Part shown: in pieces, positions 34,118 to 46,023 of the stretch | How the letters are laid out: the number at the start of each line of letters is the position of its first letter | Numbering within the stretch: the stretch's first letter is position 1 | Source of the DNA: Blakeslea trispora | Lineage: Eukaryota; Mucoromycota; Mucoromycetes; Mucorales; Choanephoraceae | Assembly: GCA_025331445.1 (NCBI GenBank) | Contig: JAIWNE010000043.1 | Coordinates: forward strand, 1-64,000 | DNA: 64,000 nucleotides | Direction of reading: 5' to 3' | The notes under the pieces: generated by a model | Told to the model about the DNA's origin: nothing | Database searches by the model: none | The model's input: only the letters and a program-made list of their open reading frames with translations | Made by a program: the position numbers and the translations under genes

Positions 34118-35762
34118 TTTTCTCACACTGTTGATTTGAATTCTATGAAATGAAAGTAATAATAATTTAAAAAAGAGGGAGAAAAAAGAAGAAAAAGGGG
34201 GAAAAAAGAAAGACATGAATTGCTGAGTCCTTATGTGCATAGGCTCACTCTAAGTGTGTGTGTGTGTGTGGGGTATTAAAGTTTAGTACTTGATAATCTA
34301 TTTTCACATGCAAATATGAAAATGAGGTTATTTTTTTAACCGCTGATGTCAATCTACAGTTGAGAAATCATTTGACACGTTAGAGTTTATCAGTGTGATA
34401 ATATGGCAAGCCTGTGAAATGTTTTACTCGATATTGCAATCAAGCTATTTATGTTAAAACAACCGAAACAACAATCAGCATCATCATTTCATTCATAAAA
34501 TCAAGAGAAGAGAGAGAGAGAGAGAGAGAGAGAAGACAAGGTATAAAAACCAAATGAGTTTACAGTGTACTTTGCTTTTCTTCAACTTAAAAAACAAAAC
34601 AAATAAAGGGCATGAGAATTGAGTGTAATTTACTTTAGATTTAAACTCAACATCATCAACTTTCACTGACATTTCTCGAGAAAGGCTTTATTGTACTCCC
34701 GAGATTTGTTGATGTGATCTTTCCAAAATGAAAGGAGACTGTGTTCTTGACATTTGGGTTAAGCTTCTTCCTTCAACTTATTGGTAGTCTCATTTGGATT
34801 TGGATGGTAGGCTATTGGGTTCCTTACCATTGGCTAGACTTTCTTGATAGACCACAACTGACAATAGTAGAATAGCGTGAATACATTCATATGGGTGTAT
34901 CACCGAGCAGTATCATAACAAGTATATAACAGGCGTGATACTCAAGTTTTGTACAACTTTCAAAGAGCCTGTTTTCTTTAGAGGGCTGCCTCTCTCTCTC
35001 TCTCTCTCTCGTCCACCTCTAAACACCCTTTTTCAAACAAGCATTAACGAGTCTTGCCCTTTGTATCCCCCAAGAGTCTGCAAATAATCGATTCTACGCT
35101 TTTAGTAAGATGTACTATTCATCTGGATAACACAGCTAATTATATGGAACTAATAGTTTGCAAAGATTCTCAAGCTTTTTTCAACAGTAAAGTGATCATG
35201 GTAGTCTGTATAGATATTCCTTTCATCATTGGCTGGTCACACTGCCATGTAATCATTTCATCTTGTCTTTTGCCTTTTTCTTACAAAACTATTCTCATCC
35301 AACTCAACCATCAATTGTGATAACACAAGGAGCTTGGTTATGGCATGCTCAATAACAGGCAAATATACATGACAAAATGGTTCATTCAAAATAATACACC
35401 TACGAGTACAATTGTAAGTGAACATATGTTACAAACCATCTTGACTCATTGAAGCTACCATCACCGAGCCAGCATAAACAGTTTGATACCATAGAAAATG
35501 AGCGAGTAGTCCATAAGAAATCAACGGAAGCTAAACAGAACAATAAAAGACTTCCTTTCGAAAATGGTCTTAGTAGCTGAAGAATGTATTCCCATTTTTT
35601 ATCTCAATTGAGTTGTTCCTACCTAATATTTTTTCCATCCCGAGCCACTTTTGAATTAGGCTATGAGACTGCTTTTTATTCAGATTTACAGTGTTTTCGA
35701 AGTTTTTAAAAATTTGTACAGATCTCTTTTTTTTTTTCTTTTGTTAAAAACTCGAATCGACC
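34118..35762. other. intergenic spacer with dinucleotide microsatellites
   Basis: About 1.6 kb between divergent PEX22 and BMS1. It contains a GT run at 34255-34270, an AG run at about 34506-34533 and a CT run at about 34989-35010, plus poly-T near the BMS1 start. Short frames elsewhere lack support. Confidence 0.65.
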
Positions 35763-38700
35763 ATGGAAGAGAAGACACAAAAGGCTCACATCAAAAAGAA
35801 GGCAGGCAAGAAAGTGGAACGTAAAAAGGAAAACAAGTTTTCCAATGCCAAAAAGTCCAGCAATCCTAAAGCCTTCACTTTTCAAAGTGCCGGCAAAGCC
35901 GAAAAGACAGTCAGACGTAATCAGGACATTGGCGAAAAGAAGCTTCATGTTCCTTTGGTTGATCGTACGCCTCTTGAGTCACCACCTGTTGTTATTGCTG
36001 TCGTCGGTCCTCCTGGTGTAAGTGGAGATAGAAGGAAAAGAAAAATTTGCTTTACTAACTAGCTTATATTAGACTGGTAAATCCACCTTGATTCGTTCTC
36101 TTGTCAAGAGATACACAAAGCACAATTTGAATGAAATCAAAGGCCCTATTACTGTTGTTAGTGGCAAGAAGAGACGTTTGACTTTTATCGAATGTAATAA
36201 TGATATGAACTCCATGGTGGATGTAGCCAAAATTGCAGATCTTGTCTTGTTGATGATTGATGCCAGTTTCGGGTTTGAAATGGTAATTGAATTTTGACAG
36301 CAGCTCGATGGTTCATCAGTCTGACTTTACACAATAGGAAACATTTGAATTTCTCAACATTCTCCAATCACACGGTTTCCCTAAAGTAATGGGTGTCTTG
36401 ACTCATTTGGATAAATTCCGCAACAACAAGACATTAAAGACAACAAAGAAGCGATTAAAGAACCGTTTCTGGACCGAAATTTACCAAGGTGCCAAACTGT
36501 TTTATCTTTCTGGCATTATCAACGACAGATATCCCAATATGGAAATCCAGAATCTGTCTCGTTTTATATCAGTCATGAAATTCAGACCACTTGTCTGGAG
36601 AAATACACATCCTTACGTGGTAGCTGATCGTATTGAAGACCTGACAGATCCCGAATTGCTTCATCGTAAGCCTAACTGTGACCGTACAGTCACTCTCTAT
36701 GGTTACTTGCGTGGTACCAACTTAAAGCCTAATATGCGTGTCCATATTCCAGGTGCTGGTGATCACTTTTTAGCAGATGTTTCTGTCTTGGCCGATCCCT
36801 GTCCTTTACCTGACAAGGAGCGTAAGCGTCTTGATGAAAAGCACAAATTGATCTATGCTCCTATGTCGGATGTGGGTGGTGTAATGTACGATAAGGATGC
36901 TGTCTACATTAATGTACCTGGTCACTTTACTAAAAAGTCAGCTTATGCACCTTCAGAAGCAAGGGAAGAAGGAGAAGAGGAACCAGAGGAACATCAGCCT
37001 CAAGGTACAGGTGAAAAGCTTGTGATGGACCTTCAAGATGCTCAAGATACCTTGGCTTCTCAACTACAAGAATCCGAGTTGCGTATCTTCTCTGGCTCTG
37101 CTCCTGTGAAGGCTGGAGATGTGAGAGAATCCTTGGAACAAGATGAAAATGGCCGATCTCGTAGACGTGCTGTTTTTGGTGGAGAAGATGAAGACATGGA
37201 TGACGAAGATGACGATGACGATGACGATGAAGAAGAGGATGAAGAAGACATGATGGATGAAGATGATGAGGATGAAGACATGATGGATGATGAAGATGAA
37301 GCTCCTCGTCGTGGAAAAGCATTGAGTAAATTCGACACCCGTAACATCCCCAAGAAGGGTGAAAAGGAAGACAAGGAAGATCAGGACGAAGAACCTGCCT
37401 TTGAATTTGCTGACAGTGACAGTGATCTAGGTCAAGAAGAGGATGAAGAGGATGAAGATGCCATGGTCATGGTAGATGGTCGTCAGAGAAGAGCTTCTAG
37501 TGATGATGATGAACTTGCTGGTGAGCTTCGTTGGAAGGCCAACCTGAAGCAAAAGGCAAGCGACATGTTTACCAGTAGACGTGTCAATTTAATGTCTCTT
37601 ATCTATAACAACCTTGACTTAAGCCCTGAGGATATCTTGAATGGTAACTATGGTGATGATAAGGACGACATCAAGGACGAGAAAGAGCAAGAGGAAGAAG
37701 AAGAGTTCTTTAAGCTTAAGCGTGAAACTGCCACTACAAATGCTGTCCTGGACAGTACACGTGACCCAATTGATTACGAAGAGTTGGAAGAATGGGATGA
37801 TGAAGATACTTTGGATTCTATCCGCAATCGATTCATCACAGGTGATATTGATGCTACTAATGGTCAGAGTGCTTTCCCACCTGAAGAAGATGAAGTAGAA
37901 GGCGATTTTGAAGATCTTGAAGCCGAACAAGAAGACCAAGAAGATGGTCAATCTGATAAGAAAAAGAAGGACAAAGAAGGCATGATTCGTGATCCAATGG
38001 CTGTTGAGCGTGAGCGTATTGCTAAGCGTAAAGAAGAACTTCGCAAGAAGTTTGATGAAGAATTCGGTGATGATCAAGATGGACCCAAGATGGACTTTTA
38101 TGAACAAAAGAAAGCAGAGATTCAACAGCAACTCGAAATGAACCGTATTGAATTTGAGAATGACGATCTGCACACAAGAGCTATGGTGGAAGGTTATCGC
38201 CCTGGTAGCTATGTACGTCTGTTGATCAAGAACATGCCTTGTGAATTCGTCAAGCATTTCGACCCTACTTATCCCGTACTTGTGGGTGGTTTACTGCCTA
38301 CTGAAGATCAATTCGGATGGGTTCAGGTCAGAATCAAGCGCCATCGTTGGCACCCAAAGATACTCAAGACAAATGATCCACTTATCTTCTCTATCGGTTG
38401 GAGACGTTTCCAGAGTATTCCTATTTATTCCCTTAATGATGGTACGCGCAATCGTATGCTCAAGTATACACCTGAACATATGCATTGTTTGGCTACCTTC
38501 TACGGTCCTGTGCATACCCCTAATACAGGTTTCTGTGCTGTTCAGAATGTATCTGATAGTAAAAATGTAAGTTAAAAAAAAAAGACATTGTGTCATGTAT
38601 GACTCTAATTTTCGTCTAGTCTTCTTTCCGTATCAGTGCTACAGGCACTGTTGTAGATATCAGCCAATCGACTGAAATTGTCAAAAAGTTAAAATTGACA

Positions 38701-39526
38701 GGTTATCCCACAAAGGTGTATAGAAATACTGCTTTTATTAGAGATATGTTTACTTCATCATTGGAAGTAGCTAAATTTGAGGGTGCCAATATCCGTACTG
38801 TATCAGGTATTCGTGGTCAAGTAAAGAAGGCGTTGCCCAAGCCAGAAGGTCACTTCCGTGCTACTTTTGAAGACAAGGTGTTGATGAGTGGTAATATAGA
38901 AAAAAAAAAGATATATGTTATAGGGTACTTATTTATGATGATTAGATATTGTCTTTTTGAGAGCTTGGTATCCTGTCAAGCCCCGTAAATTCTACAACCC
39001 TGTCACATCATTACTGATGTCTTCAAAGGACTGGCAAGGTATGCGTACTACAGGTCAAGTTAGAAAAGAACTTAGTCTACATGCACCTCAAAAGGTGGAT
39101 TCTATCTATAAGGTAATCACATAACTTGCCCACTATTTTTTTTTTTGACTGACACATTTTTTTTAGCCAATTGAAAGAAAAGAACGTCGATTCAATGCCT
39201 TGAAGGTATCCAAATCACTCCAAGCTCAATTACCATTTGCCAACAAGCCAAAGAATGCTACAAAGAGCAAAAAGCAATCTTACTTGAACAAGCGTGCTGT
39301 GGTACTTGAACCTGAAGAAAAGAAGATTGTCACATTGATGCAACAATTAAATACACTCCGTAACGAGAAGGACCGTAAGCGTAAGCTGAAGGATTCTGAG
39401 CGTAGAGAGGCAAATGAGAAGAAGAAAGCAAAGGTCGCTCAAAAGACTGAAGAAAAGACAAAGGAACGTCGTAAGGAATACTTCCGTAAACAACAACAAA
39501 AGGCTTCTAGAGAAGGAGCTGAATAA
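35763..39526 (+). CDS. BMS1: ribosome biogenesis GTPase BMS1 (SSU processome)
   Basis: Six exons join in frame: 35763-36017, 36073-36282, 36338-38566, 38620-38890, 38946-39112 and 39167-39526, giving about 1,163 aa, close to yeast BMS1. A basic N-terminus ([18 protein letters not shown]) precedes [19 protein letters not shown], the P-loop, and [15 protein letters not shown]. The central region has a long Asp/Glu run (residues about 445-500), typical of the family. The C-terminal BMS1/TSR1 domain shows [60 protein letters not shown] and [18 protein letters not shown] Lys-rich tail ends the protein. It works in the nucleolus with RCL1 in the 90S pre-ribosome for 18S rRNA processing. Confidence 0.97.
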
Positions 39527-39905
39527 GAATCAATCACATAGAAATCATAAAGAAAAAAAAAGTTTGCATGCACTTCTTTATATGTACAATAAACATTTCA
39601 TTCATAGACTTGTTGTCGCGTTTTGTGAGATTACTAAAGAAAGGTGGTTTCTGACAATAGACAAAGTAAAAGAAATACACAAAAACAACGAAAGAAAGAA
39701 TGATACACTTCTTTATCATGTTTCTTGTGTTTTAAAAGGAAATTGTGTTAATATGTCATATACGCTTCCAAAGAGTTCAGGGTCGTACTGAATTTGCTCT
39801 ATTTATCCGAAAATACCAATCGTTCAAATAGAGTTGTTTTAAGTGGTGTTCGTCAAGTCAATTTACTTGTCACTAAAAAAAAAAATGCACCTGGAAAGAT
39901 GCGGA
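39527..39905. other. intergenic spacer, BMS1 3' flank
   Basis: A+T-rich BMS1 3' UTR and spacer. The CCAAT boxes of the next promoter start at 39906. No gene was recognised. Confidence 0.5.
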
Positions 39906-39995
39906 CCAATCTGACCAATCAATAGGCTTCGGAGCGTACATTACGTAGTGTAATAGCGGGCAGGGGGGACAGAAGTCATAGATGATAAGAGTCAT
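39906..39995 (+). promoter_or_regulatory. putative CCAAT boxes and TGACTC-type site upstream of adenylosuccinate synthetase
   Basis: Two CCAAT motifs lie at 39906-39910 and 39915-39919, about 200-215 bp before the ATG at 40120. GAGTCAT at 39989-39995 is the reverse complement of ATGACTC, the core bound by Gcn4 and Bas1-type factors that control purine synthesis genes in yeast. Spacing suits a promoter. Whether Mucorales use these factors here is not shown. Confidence 0.35.
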
Positions 39996-40119
39996 CGTCG
40001 GCCTCATCTATAGATTCCGTGTGTCAAAATTAGGAAATCTTAAATTTTTCAAACTATTTATAAAGAGTGCATGAGGTTGAAACTCTTGCTCTTGTTGGTT
40101 TCTCTTACTTTAAATCACT

Positions 40120-41592
40120 ATGTCTATATTGGAAAAAGGTCGTATCTCTGTCGTTCTTGGCGCTCAATGGGGTGATGAAGGCAAAGGCAAATTGTCTGAT
40201 ATCCTTTGTGGTGAAGCAGAGATCTGTGCTCGTTGTGCTGTAAAGTCAAAAAGTTCTTGTGATTACTATCTGTATCTCATTCTTTTTATTTAGGGTGGTA
40301 ACAATGCTGGCCATACCATTGTTGTTAATGATGTCAAGTATGATTTCCATATGTTGCCTTCAGGTAAGTTTTTACGATTAGAAGAATGTTTCTGAATTTA
40401 CTAAATGTTATCTTTATGCTTTAGGTCTCATTAACCCTAACTGTACTGCTTTGGTTGGTAACGGTGTTGTTGTTCACTTGCCTTCTTTCTTTGAAGAAAA
40501 GGCCAAGCTTGAAGCTAAGGGTATGTTCGATTTATTTCTTAAAAAAAGACCTGATGCTCATGAATTTCCTTTTTATAAATTTTAGGCCTCAACTGTGAAG
40601 GTCGTCTCCTTCTCTCTGATCGTGCTCACCTCGTTTTCGATCTCCACCAAAAGATTGACGGTTTGAAGGAAGTCGAGTTGGGCCGTGGTAGCATTGGTAC
40701 CACCGGTAAGGGTATTGGTCCCACCTACTCTTCCAAGGCTTCTCGTTCTGGTCTTCGTGTTCACCACTTGTTTGACTTTGAAGAGTTCTCTGCTCGTTTC
40801 AGAAGTATGGTCGAAAACAAGCGCAAGCGTTACGGTAACTTTGAATATGATGTTGAAGCTGAACTTGTACGTTACAAGGAACTTGCTGAACGCGTCAAGC
40901 CTTATGTCATCGACACCATCCCTTATCTTCACGAACAAATTAAAGCTGGTAAGCGTATCCTTGTTGAAGGTGCCAACGCCTTGATGCTTGATATCGATTT
41001 TGGTACCTATCCCTATGTGACTTCATCTAGTACCACAGTCGGTGGTGTCTGTACCGGTCTTGGTGTCCCTCCCAACATGATCAAGAATGTCATTGGTGTT
41101 GTTAAGGCTTACTGTACTCGTGTCGGTGGTGGCCCTTTCCCCTCTGAACAACTCAACGAAATTGGTGAGCACCTCCAAACTGTCGGTTTTGAAATTGGTG
41201 TCACTACTGGTCGTAAGCGTCGTTGCGGTTGGTTGGATCTTGTTGTTGTCAAGTACTCTACCATGATCAACGGTTATACAAGCTATAACTTGACCAAGCT
41301 TGATATTCTTGATCAGTTGCCTACTATTAAAGTTGCTGTTGCATATCATCTTGATGGCAAGCGATTGACAACTTTCCCTGCTGATCTTGGTCTCTTGGAG
41401 AAGGTTGAGGTTGAATATGCAGAACTCCCTGGTTGGATGACTGATATCTCCAAATGCAAGAAGTTTGAAGAATTACCTGAAAACGCTCAAAAGTATATTG
41501 CTTTTATTGAAAAAGAAACTGGTGTCCCTGTCGAATGGATTGGTGTTGGTCCTGGCAGAGAAGAAATGATCCATAAGCCTGTCACCAACTAA
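40120..41592 (+). CDS. adenylosuccinate synthetase
   Basis: Starts at 40120 ([24 protein letters not shown]), where GDEGKGK is the family's GTP-binding loop. Exon 1 ends at 40239; short introns follow near 40240-40293, 40362-40424 and 40520-40585, and the last exon runs to 41592. Other conserved segments are [98 protein letters not shown] and [12 protein letters not shown]. Length is about 430 aa. It converts IMP, aspartate and GTP to adenylosuccinate in the cytosol, the first committed step to AMP. Strong use of GGT, GCT and AAG codons suggests high expression. Yeast equivalent is ADE12. Confidence 0.98.
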
Positions 41593-41835
41593 TTACCCTC
41601 TTCATTTCTACACCGTATATATATAACTAATATTAACCAACACCAACTTTGCACATAGATATCTTTCTTTTTTTTTTTATTATTTATTTTGATTTTGATG
41701 TAATAAAAAAAAATTCAATATGAATTTTTGTTTAAAACACTTGCTTTAATGAAGTAGGATGTATCAGTAACGATACTTTTTTTTTGTGTGGTATATCTGT
41801 TTCTACTGTATCATGATTATCTTTTTCTTTTTGCT

Positions 41836-43403
41836 TTATAGACGCTGAGTTGAATCTTCGTCAACGAGTGTAGAGTTGTATACATAGCTTATTACAAACG
41901 AGCTGTTAAGACCAGGCTGAGGAGTCATACAGATGTAAGAGCCTGGGTTGACAAATTGCTCACCAGTGATACCAAGTTCCGCTAAATGAGTAGTTACATT
42001 TTCAGCAGGGGCACCAAAGCTTCTTGCTAAACTTTCAGAAGCGACTGATCTCAACGTCAAGAAAGGTTGGCCTGAGCATGGGAAAGGCAAAAGACCTATA
42101 TCATCACCACCAATAGGCACCAGTACAGGCAGTCTAAAGTCGCTAAAGGCAGATGTAATACCACTGAAGGCAGTTGCAATTCGAGAACTACCCGATGAAG
42201 CTAATTGCTTGAGGTATCGAGCAATAGCTTGACCAAACTGCATGTTATCTAGATAAGGTACAGGGTTGTTGTATGCATAGCCAGCATCCCATACCATTAC
42301 ACCAGCAAAGTTTTTGCTACGTTGCACATCATCCAAAATCACGGTCAATTTCTCATAATTCACATAACCTGTATCCATATTGTTGTTTTTGCCTAGAATA
42401 CCCAAGTAAATCTTGCTGCCTGTCTTTTGAGCCCATTTGTTCCAAGCTGAAAAGTTGAAGGCTGTTGGTTTGTTTGAGTTGTATGCAGAAGCAGCACACT
42501 TATTATTATAGAACTGAACAAATACAATATCAGGATATGAGTTGTATTTAGAGGATGAAGGGTACAAAATGTTATAGGCAGCATTGTTCTCATATTTCTC
42601 GAGATCAACACATTGGGGTGCAGCTGTAATGAGGTAGTCTCTTCGTGGGTATTGTGTCTTGAATAGCTTTCGCAATGTATCAATATTACGATCATATCCC
42701 TCTCCATCAACACCTGTAGTAATAAAAAAAAAAGTAGTGTAAACCATTCAGTATTTCAACAGGGTAATATAATGAGTATGTACCTTCAGGATCATAATCA
42801 ACACCATCTAAAATAACATCACCAAATGGCCGAGTCACATTGTCATCATCTCCACCTAGAAACTTGTTCCATAACCACCAAGCCAAAAGATCAGGATCCC
42901 ACGATTGACGTTTATAAGGTCCTACTGCACCGCCTAAAGAAACCAACACTTTGATGCCCTTGCTTTGACAATGCTTAATATCTCTGGTGGCTTCAGAACA
43001 GTTGTTTGTATTTTTGCAATTGTCAGATAGATCCAAAACAGGCGATTTCTTTGGACCGCCCATATAATCAGCGACAAAAGAAAGAATGACAATTGAAACA
43101 CCTTCTTGATCACAATAATAGGATAGTCTCTTTTCACTGTAATCACCCTGTCCCCAGTAAAGTGCTAACCCATCCTTTCTACGCAATATCTATCACAAAG
43201 GAATTTAATTTGATCTGTCTATTATTGAACTAAGTACTTACTGATGTTGATGTATCTTGTCTATTGATTGGCTCTGATGCTACTGGAAGGAGATCTTGAA
43301 GTTGACCTTGATCTATAATAGAGACATTTGATTGTGCATTTGCCTTACAAAGCAATTCAAGCGCTATCAATATGGGGATATATATGCTCAAGTATTGTTT
43401 CAT
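41836..43403 (-). CDS. class III chitinase (GH18), secreted
   Basis: Reads leftward from the ATG at 43403 (MKQYLSIYIPILIALELL), a clear signal peptide ending near ANAQ. A Ser/Thr-rich stretch is followed by an intron and the GH18 barrel: GLALYWGQGDYSEKRLSYYC, GIKVLVSLGG, and the catalytic block DVILDGVDYDPEG, which fits DxxDxDxE with Glu as the acid. Further conserved pieces are RRDYLITAAPQC, PDIVFVQFYNNKC and FAGVMVWDAGYA. After the barrel lies a roughly 110-residue extension with Cys pairs (PFPCSGQPF and SYICMTPQPG), whose role is unclear; it could be a binding or cell-wall domain. Class III chitinases hydrolyse internal chitin bonds in the cell wall during growth or nutrition. An intron with a TTACT-type branch region separates exon 1 from the barrel. 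Confidence 0.93.
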
Positions 43404-43751
43404 TATCTAAATTTCAGAGCAAGCGACAGGGGAAAAGCAAAGACAGTCAGGTATGTGTTGTCAATTTAAATCAAAATGGATTTGACAACAGCATGACAAC
43501 CGTAATAGGAATGCACAAATTTAAAGAATGCAGAAATAAACTTGGTCGCAGTAGTAACATTATGAGATTTTGTATGCAAATAGATCTAATTCATAGAAAA
43601 CCATCGTGAATCGTACTAATCAAACGTTACTCGGTGTATTTGTTTGTTTATGTTTAAATCTTTATATATATAGATGATCAACCAGTAAACTGTTCTATCT
43701 GTTCCAGTCATGATATTTCTGCGCACCAACAAAATACAGCTTAAAATAATT

Positions 43752-45290
43752 TTAGAAAATAGTGCCATCACTCTAAAATAAAAAACAAAAGGGATGATGG
43801 AAAGGATTAGTAAAAACCAAGCTTGTTTGTTTTCTTTGTAGATAACTTGCCTTGATTACGATAGGTGGTCCGCCATCTTTAGGTCGCAATTTTGCAGCTA
43901 TCTCTCTTCCTGCTGTCCAGGTACCACCTTCTAATACTTGCGCCAAGGACAAGGTCTGGCCTAATCTCTTCTCAACCTCCTTTTTTATCTTGTCTAAATA
44001 AACAACAGTCAAGGCACGCCACTCTACAATGACAGGATCAGATCCCTCAAAAGAAGGCAACTGACCCTCTTGGACTGCACCTCCACGCTTAACTTGCTCA
44101 GGCTTCAAAGTTAGCAGTCCATAATCAACTAAAAGACCACCATTTCGATATTCAGGAAGACCTGTCATCTGCTCGACACCCTCGATCTTGATGTTTAGCG
44201 AAAGTTCGATGGATTCAATCAAAGAATAAGTCAACCATTGAGATAGCTTATGGAAAGGCACCAAATTTTCAAAGTTTCCATTATCAGTGAGAGAGTCACA
44301 GACCCAAACATCGCCCATAGCAACTCCGTTGACCTCAAGGCGTGCTGGCCATATACCTCCCAAACTCATAACAGCCTCCCATAACGTTTCAATGCGCACA
44401 ACATTATTGTTTTCTTGTGCTGAAGATAGCAAAAAATCTAGATACATTCAATTGATAAGATAAGCTGCAATTTTTTTTTCAAAAAAGGAAAAAAGCAAGA
44501 GAAGTATCACACTCTAATCTCTGAATAAAAAGAAAGTGATAGTTACCAATCAAGTTTCCAGGTCGAGGAGACTCATTATGAAGAGAAGGAAAATAAACAG
44601 TTTGTTCTTGCAACACATCAGCTAGGCGTTTTAGTAAATTGGATCTGCCTTCTAATCCAACCATGGGATTGGCTTCTGTCACTTGAAAGCCTTCTGTCAT
44701 CTTCTGTACATCGATTTGGCTCAAGCCCATAGCTTATAATCAAAATCATAAAGTACAATTAAAAAAAAAGCAGAACATCCAAGGTCAGTTGCCGTTTCAT
44801 TTGCATATTTTCCCACGCACAACAACCTACCATCAACAGAATCAGGTACTTTGTTCTGGCTTGAGAAGTAGCCTTGAAGGAACATATCAAACGAGGCCAA
44901 AGCAAGCCCTTCAGATCTACCTATAGTTGCTCCATCTTTTGTCTTGTACTTCCAGACTTGACCTGCTCCAGCATCTACCAAGACAGAAACTATGACCAAA
45001 TCGACTAAACGACGACCTTGCTCTACCTGGTCAATATCTTGTTGAGCCCATCGATCTCTCAAATCTTGAAGCTGAATAGGGTCGAAATGACGCAAACGTG
45101 AATGAGGAGGAATTTGATTCAGCTGAGGGAAACGACGCGTGGTCGTACTGGTAACATGATCTACGATGGTAGGAAGACGAGACTCATCTATGTCAAATGC
45201 AATCAGTTTCTCAGGAGCTTCATAGACCTTTTCACAACGTTCGCGAATAGCTTTCAATGATCGCAGATAGTCTTGAGGAAGTATGGTCAT
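43752..45290 (-). CDS. URC4: uracil catabolism protein URC4-like (DUF1688)
   Basis: Reads leftward from the ATG at 45290 (MTILPQDYLRSLKAIRERC). Exon 1 (45290-44831) includes VYEAPEKLIAFDIDESRLP, HSRLRHFD, WKYKTKDGATIGRSEGLALASFDMF. Exon 2 begins MGLSQIDVQKMTEGFQVTEANPMVGLEGR and contains LKRLADVLQ. The third block holds ARLEVNGVAMGDVWVCDSL, TGLPEYRNGGLLVDYG and WTAGREIAAKLRPKDGGPPI. The final exon is only SDGTIF plus stop; it is reached through an intron starting GCAAGT, a GC-AG intron, and SDGTxF is the normal family ending. DUF1688 proteins are needed for the yeast URC pathway that degrades uracil, but their chemistry is not settled. The family call is firm. Confidence 0.93.
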
Positions 45291-46023
45291 ATCGATTGGT
45301 TTGATGGCGAAAGTCTTTTTAGTCTTTTAAGAAAAAATTAGATAAAAAAGAAGATGGAAGAAAAGATAGATTGCAGTTTATTTATCTTTTTTTTTTCTGC
45401 ATAAATGAAGCTGATACAGTACTTGTCGCATTTTCAAAAAAATTACTGGCCGCAATCTATAAACACTTATCGCATTTTTTTTTGACCTGTCGCTTTACCA
45501 TCTCATTAGAAAGTTTTTTCTTTATCGTGTTTGACACTTTTTTTTTCTTAACCTAAATAAAAAGTCTATTTCATACACCATTCATGTATATTGATTACAA
45601 ACAGTACAGTCTCTATAACTTTCTTTACTTCTGCTTGAATATCTCTTTCTTTGCGTCTACCTTGCCACTCTGGCCAAAGTAATAAAACATTATCAAGAGA
45701 CTGACCCCTTATCTTGATTTGTTTCTTTTTCGACTACATATGTAAAGTGACGGCGCTTACTCCATGAAATACATATTGTCAATAAAACGAAATGCCTTCT
45801 TTCTTTCTCTTGTTTGAACAATAAAATCTGTTTATTTTGTTTTTCCAGTTTTTTCATCTAGTAAAAGTTCAGGCTCTACTCTCAAAATTCAAAGCTATCA
45901 TATCAAACAGCTGTTCTAATCACATATGCTTATAAAAGCGGTTTTATTGAATTGGGGGGGGGGGTTTATTGCGATCTCTGAATCAAAAGTCCTGGACAAA
46001 CGCTTTGGTTTTCATTATTTGTA
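45291..46023. other. intergenic spacer ahead of the first transposon
   Basis: URC4 upstream region followed by A+T-rich sequence with a G run at 45955-45963. No gene was recognised. The transposon starts after the TA at 46022-46023. Confidence 0.45.

Noticed and set aside
37180..37330. Minus-strand frames rich in His or Ser across the BMS1 acidic run
   Set aside because: They are antisense shadows of the Asp/Glu-coding GAT/GAA repeats.
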